This document shows, piece after piece, positions 6,499 through 14,200 of a stretch of 40,963 bases of DNA. This stretch comes from Myxococcus xanthus. Lineage in GTDB: Bacteria > Myxococcota > Myxococcia > Myxococcales > Myxococcaceae. The stretch spans positions 1 to 40,963 of the forward strand of contig NZ_JABFNS010000086.1 in the NCBI RefSeq assembly GCF_013116825.1. Direction: 5' to 3'. Under the pieces are notes generated by a model. The model made no database searches. It worked only from the letters and a program-made list of their open reading frames with translations, and was not told the DNA's origin. Both the position numbers and the translations under genes were made by a program. Numbering within the stretch: position 1 is the first letter of the stretch; each line of letters starts with the position of its first letter.

Positions 6499-9400
6499 AT
6501 GTTCACCGCCCTCCTGACCTTCGAACTGCGGCGCCGGGTGAAGATGATCTCCACCTGGGTCTACGCCCTGATGCTGGCCGCCGCCGCCGCGATGATGACG
6601 CTGGCGATTGGCGCCGTGTTCAAGGGGTTTTCGGTGGCGTCGGGCCCGGAGCTGGTCCACGTCAACAGCCCGCACACCGTCTTCAACTTCACCACCGGCA
6701 TGGCCTACGTCGGCCTCTTCATGGTGGCCGCCGTCTTCGGCCAGGCCGCCTACCAGGACTTCGGCCACAACACGTGGATGCTCATCTTCACGAAGAACGT
6801 GAAGAAGGGCCCGTACCTGCTCGGCCGGTTCCTGGGCGCGTACCTCTTCAGCGCGGTGCTGATGCTGGCCATCATCCCCGGGCTGCTGGTGGGCGCCGCG
6901 GGCGTGTGGCTGGTGGACGCCGAGCGGCTCGCTCCGTTCCAGCTCACGTCCTACCTGTGGCCCTACGTCGTCGGCGTCTGGCCCACGCTCTTCTTCGCCG
7001 GCGCCGTCTTCTTCTCGCTGGCCGCCCTGACGCGGCGCATGGCCCCCGTGTACGTGGGCGTCGTGGTGCTGGTGATGGGGTACCTGGTGCTCAGCGCCGC
7101 CATGTCCGACGTGCAGCACCAGGACCTGGCGTCCCTGCTGGACCCGTTCGGCTTCCTCACCTTCGAGAACGCGACCCGCTACTGGACGGCGGCCGAGCGC
7201 AACCGGGACCTCATCCCCTTCGCCGGGCTGCTGCTCGCCAACCGGCTGCTGTGGAGCGCGGTGGGCGCCGCGCTCCTGGGGCTGGCCGTCCTGCGCTTCC
7301 GCACCACCGTGGAGGAGCAGCGGGGACGCGGTGCGCGCAAGGAGAAGGAGCCCCCCGCCCCGGTCGCCATCCCCACCACCCTGGCGGCGCCCACGACGGG
7401 CAGCTGGCTGCGCACGGCCTTCGCCACCTCCTGGCTGGCATACCGCGACATCCTCCGCTCCCCGGTGTTCTGGTCCTTCGTCGTGGCGGGGCTGGCCATG
7501 GGCACCATGGGCATCTCCATCTCGAAGCAGATATACGGAACCGCCACCTGGCCGGTGACGTGGCAGGTGCTGGAGACGGCCACGCGAACGTTCCAGCCCT
7601 TCCTGCTCATCACCATCACCTTCTATGCGGGTGAGCTGGTGTGGAAGGAGCGCGACGCGGGGCTGGCCGACATCGTGGACGCCACGCGCGCGCCATCCTG
7701 GGTCACCTATGGCGCGAAGCTGGGGGCGCTGCTGCTCGTGGCCTTCTCACTGAAGGTCGTGGCGCTGCTCTCCGCGCTGCTCTCCCAGGTGCTTCGCGGC
7801 TACGTCGACATCGAGTGGAACCTCTACGCCACACAGCTCTTCCTGCTGGACTTCCCGCATGACGCGCTGTTGTGCGTGCTGGCCTTCTTCGCGCAGGTGC
7901 TCATCCATCAGAAGTACCTGGCGTACCTGGTGATGGTGCTCTACTTCGTCCTCCAGGCCGCGCTGGGCCTGATGGGCGTGGAAGACTTGCTGGTCCGCTA
8001 CGGCTCCGAGCCCACGCTCCGCTACTCCGACCTGAACCGCTTCGGCAGCATCATCCCCGCGCTCGTGTGGCACCGCGTCTACTGGTACGGGCTGGCGGCG
8101 CTGCTCGTGGCGGTGGGCTACCTGCTCACGGTGCGAGGCCGGGAGGCGCGCTGGAAGCAGCGCTGGGCGGCAGCCAAGGCTCGGCGCACGGGCGCGTGGA
8201 CGGCGGCCGCGGCGCTGTCGCTCTGCGTCTTCATCGGGGCGGGCGCGTTCATCTACTACAACACCCACATCCTCAACCCGTACATCACGCGGAAGGACCG
8301 GGAGCGGCAGCAGGCCCGCTACGAAAAAGAGTACGCGTCCTACGCCGCCCTGCCCCACCCACGCATCACCGCCGCGAAGGTCACCTTCCACATCCACCCG
8401 GAAGAACTGCGCCTGGAGGCCCTGGGCAGCTACCGCATCCGCAACAAGACCGACGCGCCCATCTCCAAGGTGATGCTCAGCCTGCCGGACGACGCCCGGG
8501 TGCGCGGCCTGTCCCTGGCGGGCGTGACGAAGCCCGCGATGCATGACGCCGAGCTCGGCATCTTCATCTACGAGTTGCCCACGCCGCTGGCGCCCGGCGC
8601 CGACTCCGCCATCGTGTTCGACCTGGAGTTCGGCACGAAGGGCTTCAAGCACGGCGGGGCGCGCACGGACATCGTGGGCAACGGCACCTTCTTCAACAAC
8701 ATGAACCTGCCGGTGCTGGGCTACCTGAAGGACGCGGAGCTGGCGGACGACCGGGACCGCAAGGACTACGGCCTGCCGCCTCGTGAGCGCCTGCCGGACC
8801 GTGACGACCCGAAAGCGAAGCAGGACAACTACCTCCGCCAGGACTCGGACTTCATCGACTTCGAGGCCACGGTGAGCACGGCGAAGGACCAGATTGCCAT
8901 TGCCCCGGGTTACCTGGAGAAGGAGTGGACCGAGGGCAACCGCCGCTTCTTCCACTACCGGATGGACAAACCCATCCTCAACTTCTTCTCCGTCCTGTCC
9001 GCGCGCTACGCGGTGATGCGCGACACGTGGCGCGACGTGAAGCTGGAGATCTACCACCACCCCACGCACACCTTCGCGCTGGACCGGATGATGCGCGGCA
9101 TGAAGGACACGCTGGAGTACTGCAGCGAGAACTTCGGGCCGTATCAGCACCGGCAGGCCCGCATCCTGGAGTTCCCCCGCTACGCGAGCTTCGCCCAGGC
9201 CTTCCCCAATACGATTCCGTATTCGGAGGCGCTGGGCTTCATCGCCCGCGTGGAGGACGGACGCGCCGACGACGTGGACTACCCGTACTACGTCACCGCG
9301 CACGAGATTGCCCACCAGTGGTGGGCGCACCAGGTGGTGGGCGCGCGCGCGCAGGGCGCCACGATGACTTCGGAGACGATGTCGCAGTACGCCGCGCTGA

Positions 9401-10101
9401 TGGTGATGAAGCACCGCTTCGGGCCGATGAAGATGAAGCGCTTCCTCAAGTTCGAGCTGGACCGCTACCTCGCTGCCCGCGCGTTCGAATCGAAGAAGGA
9501 GGTGCCGCTGGCACGGGTGGAGCAGCAGATGTACATCCACTACCAGAAGGGCAGCCTCGTCATGTACGCGCTGCAGGACTTCATCGGCGAGGAGCGGGTG
9601 AACCGCGCCCTGCGCCGCTACGTGGAGAAGGTCCGCTTCCAGGGCCCGCCGTACACCGGCTCCTCCGATCTGCTGGACTTCCTCCGGGAAGAGACGCCGC
9701 CGGAGTACCAGTACCTCATCGAGGACCTGTTCGAGAACATCACCCTCTACGACAACCGCGCCGTCTCCGCGCAGGTGCGGCAGAACGACCAGGGCACGTG
9801 GGACGTCACCCTCAAGGTGAAGTCGAAGAAGTACCGCGCCGGTGAGAAGGGCGAACAGACGGAGGTGGACTTCAACGACTGGATGGACGTGGGCGCGCTC
9901 GACGAGCGCGGCGAGGCCATCTTCCTGGAGAAGCGCCGGGTGACGCAGGGCGAATCGGAGTTCACCTTCACCGTTCCCGTGAAGCCCGTCCAGGTGGGCA
10001 TCGACCCGCTCAACGTGCTCATCGACCGCACGTCCACCGACAACGTGACGGAGCCCACCGTCGCATCCGCGGTCGCGCTGGGGAGCCCGTCCACGCCCTG
10101 A
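6499..10101 (+). CDS. ABC permease fused to M1-family zinc aminopeptidase
   Basis: This is a 1200-aa two-part protein. Residues 1-590 are an ABC-2-like membrane part with many hydrophobic segments in two blocks (about 20-290 and 310-545), ending in a last helix near 568-588. The remainder is an M1 (gluzincin) peptidase with zinc motif HEIAHQWW (935-942; ligands H935 and H939, catalytic E936) and a downstream SETMSQYAALMVMK whose E959 is the probable third ligand. The classical GAMEN substrate loop is not recognisable; YSEALGFI occupies a similar place. The last helix orientation suggests the peptidase sits outside the cytoplasmic membrane. It follows its ATPase by 9 bases. The fusion is a known but poorly understood bacterial family; the transported substrate is unknown. 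Confidence 0.9.
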   Translation: MFTALLTFELRRRVKMISTWVYALMLAAAAAMMTLAIGAVFKGFSVASGPELVHVNSPHTVFNFTTGMAYVGLFMVAAVFGQAAYQDFGHNTWMLIFTKNVKKGPYLLGRFLGAYLFSAVLMLAIIPGLLVGAAGVWLVDAERLAPFQLTSYLWPYVVGVWPTLFFAGAVFFSLAALTRRMAPVYVGVVVLVMGYLVLSAAMSDVQHQDLASLLDPFGFLTFENATRYWTAAERNRDLIPFAGLLLANRLLWSAVGAALLGLAVLRFRTTVEEQRGRGARKEKEPPAPVAIPTTLAAPTTGSWLRTAFATSWLAYRDILRSPVFWSFVVAGLAMGTMGISISKQIYGTATWPVTWQVLETATRTFQPFLLITITFYAGELVWKERDAGLADIVDATRAPSWVTYGAKLGALLLVAFSLKVVALLSALLSQVLRGYVDIEWNLYATQLFLLDFPHDALLCVLAFFAQVLIHQKYLAYLVMVLYFVLQAALGLMGVEDLLVRYGSEPTLRYSDLNRFGSIIPALVWHRVYWYGLAALLVAVGYLLTVRGREARWKQRWAAAKARRTGAWTAAAALSLCVFIGAGAFIYYNTHILNPYITRKDRERQQARYEKEYASYAALPHPRITAAKVTFHIHPEELRLEALGSYRIRNKTDAPISKVMLSLPDDARVRGLSLAGVTKPAMHDAELGIFIYELPTPLAPGADSAIVFDLEFGTKGFKHGGARTDIVGNGTFFNNMNLPVLGYLKDAELADDRDRKDYGLPPRERLPDRDDPKAKQDNYLRQDSDFIDFEATVSTAKDQIAIAPGYLEKEWTEGNRRFFHYRMDKPILNFFSVLSARYAVMRDTWRDVKLEIYHHPTHTFALDRMMRGMKDTLEYCSENFGPYQHRQARILEFPRYASFAQAFPNTIPYSEALGFIARVEDGRADDVDYPYYVTAHEIAHQWWAHQVVGARAQGATMTSETMSQYAALMVMKHRFGPMKMKRFLKFELDRYLAARAFESKKEVPLARVEQQMYIHYQKGSLVMYALQDFIGEERVNRALRRYVEKVRFQGPPYTGSSDLLDFLREETPPEYQYLIEDLFENITLYDNRAVSAQVRQNDQGTWDVTLKVKSKKYRAGEKGEQTEVDFNDWMDVGALDERGEAIFLEKRRVTQGESEFTFTVPVKPVQVGIDPLNVLIDRTSTDNVTEPTVASAVALGSPSTP

Positions 10102-10105
10102 CGGG

Positions 10106-10642
10106 TCAGCTCCAGCGGATGCGCAGGTCGAAGCCGTCGGGCGGCGCGTAGCGCTCCACGTTCGCCTGGGGCTCGGTGGCGCCGGCCTGCCGCAGCGCAC
10201 CTTCACAGGTGCCCGCGGCGGCCTCCGCCGGGAACGGGTAGCCCCGGAAGCGGACGCGCCAGTCCGCCGGCCCCAGGGATTCCACCTGGATGTCCACCGG
10301 GGAGACGACGGAGCTGAAGCTCAGCGCCACGCGCTTCATGGCGCGCTCGGGCCCGGCCACCTTGAGGGCAATTCCCACCACCTTGCCCACCAGGGTGTCG
10401 AAGTAGCTGCGCACCAGCTCCCGCCCCAGGGTCCGGTAGGCCGACTGACGGTCCATGCCCTTGTAGCGGGCGCGCACCGTCGCCTCCTGACACCCGACGA
10501 ACACGGCCGCCGGATAGGTGGCGCGGGGCTTGTCCATGTCGAAGCCCGCGGCCAGGAACTCGGCCCGGAGCTTCGCATCGGGTTGCGCCACGCGGACCAG
10601 GGATTCGAACAGCGTTGATTGAACAGTGACTTCGGCTGGCAT
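10106..10642 (-). CDS. DUF2378/TIGR02265 family protein (Myxococcales-restricted)
   Basis: The 178-aa soluble protein fits the myxobacterial family TIGR02265/DUF2378. It has an N-terminal LFESLVRVAQPDAKLRAEF block and a central arginine/tyrosine-rich segment (RYKGMDRQSAYRTLGRELVRSYFDT). A small beta-rich C-terminal half follows (WRVRFRGYPFPAEAAAGTCEGAL) and ends at RIRWS. The family occurs in many copies per genome; its biochemical role is not established and I assign none. Its value here is taxonomic. It converges on the permease-peptidase gene, with 4 bases between stop codons, and is divergent from the biosynthetic cluster. No strong ribosome-binding site precedes the chosen ATG. Confidence 0.82.
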   Translation of the reverse strand: MPAEVTVQSTLFESLVRVAQPDAKLRAEFLAAGFDMDKPRATYPAAVFVGCQEATVRARYKGMDRQSAYRTLGRELVRSYFDTLVGKVVGIALKVAGPERAMKRVALSFSSVVSPVDIQVESLGPADWRVRFRGYPFPAEAAAGTCEGALRQAGATEPQANVERYAPPDGFDLRIRWS

Positions 10643-10702
10643 CGGTGGAGTGGCACGCTAGAGGAGTCAAGCGGCTCGGGAAAGCGGGTGCGCCGCCGGT
10701 GT

Positions 10703-10714
10703 TTGACTCGTCAA
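10703..10714. promoter_or_regulatory. Palindrome TTGACTCGTCAA
   Basis: TTGAC and GTCAA form a perfect 5-bp inverted repeat with a 2-base spacer. It sits 61 bases upstream of the divergent DUF2378 gene and about 560 bases upstream of the PKS gene. The compact form suits a helix-turn-helix dimer operator, but a single short palindrome can arise by chance. Confidence 0.3.
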
Positions 10715-10837
10715 CATCCGCGCTCAGTCACCGCGGAGGCCGCCGTGGCCTGGCAGGTGGAGCCGGGCCAGCCGTGGGCGGCATCCCCAGCGCCACGGGC
10801 GTGAAGTAGACATGGATGCCTCACATCACTCCCGGTG

Positions 10838-10852
10838 TCTCAGCGAGTGAGA
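10838..10852. promoter_or_regulatory. Inverted repeat TCTCA/TGAGA
   Basis: TCTCA (10838-10842) and TGAGA (10848-10852) flank a 5-base spacer. The left arm is part of a GTCTCAG heptamer (10837-10843) that recurs in the repeat at 11141-11159, also with a 5-base spacer. The shared core and spacing hint at two sites for one regulator. Confidence 0.35.
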
Positions 10853-11140
10853 ATGAACCATCCAATCTGGCGATGACGCTGTCCTTGTGACATGCGGCGA
10901 CACAAACGTCTCGCGCGTCGAGAATCCGGAGCAACAGCCCGAAGTCGCCCCCGCCGGCCGCATTCCGATTCATGACGGAAGACGTGCGCTCGTAAAGGCG
11001 CAAGGGACACGGCGGAGCGTCACAAGTGTCAGACAGCCCTGAGAGGATGTCCCCGGGCGTCAATGCCAGAGGGGAGCCCTACGCGACATCCGTAACAGGA
11101 ATTGAGTGAAGAAACCTGGCCTCGGCCGTTTCTCACCAAC

Positions 11141-11159
11141 CTGAGACGTCGTGTCTCAG
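11141..11159. promoter_or_regulatory. Perfect 7-bp inverted repeat CTGAGAC-5-GTCTCAG, candidate operator
   Basis: CTGAGACGTCGTGTCTCAG is a perfect inverted repeat with 7-bp arms and a 5-base spacer, centred about 122 bases upstream of the PKS start. Position and symmetry suit a dimeric activator or repressor site for the operon. The same heptamer occurs once more at 10837-10843. A rho-independent terminator is unlikely because no T-run follows. Confidence 0.45.
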
Positions 11160-11271
11160 AGGGCACACGGCTGTGACACATGCTGTAACCCATTCATACA
11201 CAACCAATCTCGAGAGTTAAGAATACAACCTTGGCTTTACGAGCAATCCGCTATTGGCGTAGGTTTTAGAC

Positions 11272-14200
11272 ATGAGCGCAGTGTCCAATATTGAGCATGA
11301 CCCCATCGCAATCATTGGCATCGGCTGCCGCTTTCCGGGGGGCGCGAAGTCACCACGCCACCTCTGGGAGCTGCTCACCCAGGGCCGCTGCGCCATCGTA
11401 GAAGTCCCGAAGGAGCGCTGGGACCACCGCCGGTACTACGACCCGGACCCCGACAAGCCAGGCAAGACGTACGTGCGGGCGGGAGGCTTCCTGCAGGAGG
11501 CCATCGACACGTTCGACGCGGCCTTCTTCTCCATTTCGCCCCGGGAGGCGGCGACGCTCGATCCACAGCAGCGCCTGCTCGCGGAGGTGGCGTGGGAGAG
11601 CCTGGAGGACGCGGGCCTTCCGGCGGACAAGCTCGCGGGCAGCCCCACGGGGGTCTACGTGGGCGGGTTCATGCTCGACAGCATGCTCACGCACATGGGG
11701 CCGATGAACCGCGAGCTCATCGGACCGCACACGGCGGTGGGCTCCACGATGACGGTGCTCTCCAACCGCCTGTCGTACATGTTCGACTTCCAGGGGCCGA
11801 GCATCTCCCTGGACACGGCGTGCTCCTCGTCGATGGTCGCCGTCCACCTGGCGTGCCAGGACCTGCGCAACGGCACCACGTCCCTGGCGCTGGCGGGTGG
11901 CGTCAACGTCATGTTCCGGCCCGAGATCTTCGTGGCCATGAGCAAGGGCAAGTTCCTGTCGGCGGACGGGTACTCCAAGAGCTTTGATACCCGCGCGGAC
12001 GGCTACGGCCGTGGCGAGGGCGCGGGCATCGTGGTGCTCAAGCGGCTCTCCGACGCCGTCCGAGACCAGGACCGCGTCTACGCCATCATTCGAGGAACGG
12101 GCGTCAACCAGGACGGGCACAGCGAGTCCATGACGGCGCCGAGCTCTCGCGCGCAGGAAGCGCTGATTCGCCGCGTGTGCGCCAGCGCCGCGTTGGACCC
12201 CACCGAAATCCACGCCTTCGAGGCCCATGGCACGGGCACCGCCGTGGGTGACCCGGCGGAGCTGGGTGGCCTGGGCGCCGTCTCCAAGCGCGAGGACGGC
12301 CAGGGTCCGTGGGTCGGCTCGCTCAAGGCCAACATCGGGCACCTGGAGGCCGCGGCCGGCGTGGCCGGTCTCATCAAGGCGAGCCTGTGCCTGCAGCACC
12401 GGCAGTTGCCCCCGCAGGCCAACCTGCGCAACCTCAACCCCGCCATTCCCTTCGACACGCTGGGCATCCGCATCCCGCGCGCGCTCGAGACGCTCGCGCC
12501 CCGGAAGGACGAGCCGCTGCGGATGGGCGTCAACTCCTTCGGCTACGGCGGCACCAACGCCCACTGCGTCATCGAGCAGGCCCCGTCCGCCGTACCGCTG
12601 GCCCGCGCCGACGCAACCCCGGCGCCGCTGCTCCTCCCCCTCTCCGCCCGCAGCCCCGAGGCCCTGCGCGCCCTGGCTCGGTCCTACGCGGAGATGCTCG
12701 CCGCGCCGGCGTCGGCCTCGCTGCCGGACATCTGCTTCTCCGCGGCCACGCGGCGCGCCCACCATGAGCACCGGCTGGCGCTGCTGGCGACGGAGGACGT
12801 GGCCGACCTGACGACGCGGCTGGAGTCCTTCGCGTCGGGCAACCCCGCCGAGCTGGGCGCCTCTGGCCGGACGCTCCAGGCCGCGGATGCCCGGCCCGTC
12901 TTCGTGTTCACCGGCATGGGGCCCCAGTGGTGGGCCATGGGTCGGGAGCTCTACGCACAGGACGCGCTGTTCCGCGCCACCCTGGACCGCTGCGACGCCC
13001 TCTTCCAGCGGCTGGCGGGCTGGTCGCTGCTGGAGCAGATGCTCGCGGACGAGAAGTCCTCCAACATGGCGCGGACGGACATCGCGCAGCCCGCGAACAC
13101 GTTCCTCCAGATTGGCTTGCTGGAGATGTGGCGGCGCGCGGGCATCACGCCCGCGGCGGTGATTGGCCACAGCGCGGGCGAGGTCGCGTCGGCCTATGCC
13201 GCCGGCCGCTTCACGCTGGAGCAGGCCATGCTCGTCATCTACGAGCGCAGCCGCATCCAGGCCAAGGCCGCGGGCCAGGGAAAGATGGCCGCCGTGGGCC
13301 TCTCCGAGGAAGGCGCGCGCGCCGCCATCCGGGGGCGTGAGGATCTGGTGTCCATCGCCGCCATCAACGGCCCCAACGCGGTGACGCTGTCGGGTGACGC
13401 GAAGGCCATCGAGGAGATCGCCGCGGAGCTGGAGGCGCGCGGCGTGTTCCAGCGCATCCTGAAGGTCGAGGTGCCGTACCACAGCCCCGCCATGGAGGGC
13501 CTGAAGCCCGAGCTGCGCCGCTGCCTGGCCGCGCTGAAGCCCTCCGCCGGGCACCTGCCCACCTACTCCACCGTCACGGGCGGGCGCATCGAAGGCATCG
13601 CCTACGACGCGGAATACTGGTGCGACAACATCCGCGAGCCCACGCTCTTCGCGAAGGCCGCGGGGCAGATGCTGAAGGACGGCTACCGCCTCTTCATCGA
13701 GCTGGGCCCCCACCCCGTGCTGCTGGCGTCCATCAAGGAGTGCTGCGCGGAGGCCCGCGTCGAGGGCCGCGTCCTCACCTCCCTCCGGCGGCAGGAGCCC
13801 GAGCTCAAGACGTTCACCAAGGCCGTGGCCGAGCTCTACGTCGCGGGCATTCCCATCGACTGGAGCGGCCTCTATCCGCAGGGCTCGCGCTACACCCCGC
13901 TCCCCACCTACCCCTGGCAACGTGAGAAGCACTGGCACGAGTCGGAGGAGGCCCTCACGGACCGTCGGGGTTCGGACGAGCATTCGCTGCTCGGCTCCCG
14001 CGTCTCCGCGCCGCTGCCCACCTGGGAGCGCGGGCTCAACGCGCGCTTCCTGCCGTGCCTCCAGGACCACCGCGTCCGGGGTTCGCTCGTCGTCCCTGGC
14101 GCCACCTACGTCGAGCTGGCGCTCGCCGTTCGCCGCGCCATGGGCCTCTCCGAGCCGCATGCACTGGAAGAGGTGCGGTTCGAGAACGCGCTCGTCGTCA

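Larger units (their letters stand above)
10643..11271 (+). promoter_or_regulatory. Non-coding upstream region of the lipopeptide operon
   Basis: This 629-bp gap separates the DUF2378 gene from the PKS gene, and is the only large gap in the window. The last ~120 bases are clearly AT-richer than the surroundings and end in a weak AGG (11261-11263) 8 bases before the PKS ATG. Three short perfect inverted repeats lie here, listed separately. I could not identify a convincing -35/-10, sigma-54 or ECF promoter by eye. TTGGCT at 11231 and TGTGAC at 11172 were considered, but neither has a good -10 partner. The single operon promoter must lie here or further left, because the four cluster genes overlap one another. 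Confidence 0.6.

Noticed and set aside
10098..10109. CTGACGGGTCAG as a rho-independent terminator between the permease-peptidase and DUF2378 genes
   Set aside because: The loop would be only 2 bases and there is no T-run, so it is not a stable hairpin. Kept only as part of the stop-codon palindrome observation.
10821..11063. An 80-residue minus-strand open frame inside the large gap upstream of the PKS gene
   Set aside because: No recognisable domain and no ribosome-binding site. It overlaps the inverted repeat at 10838-10852, and its composition looks like chance in GC-rich DNA.
11172..11236. Sigma-70-type promoter hexamers (TGTGAC at 11172, TTGGCT at 11231)
   Set aside because: Neither has a convincing -10 at 16-18 bases. 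Calling a promoter would be guesswork without transcript start data.
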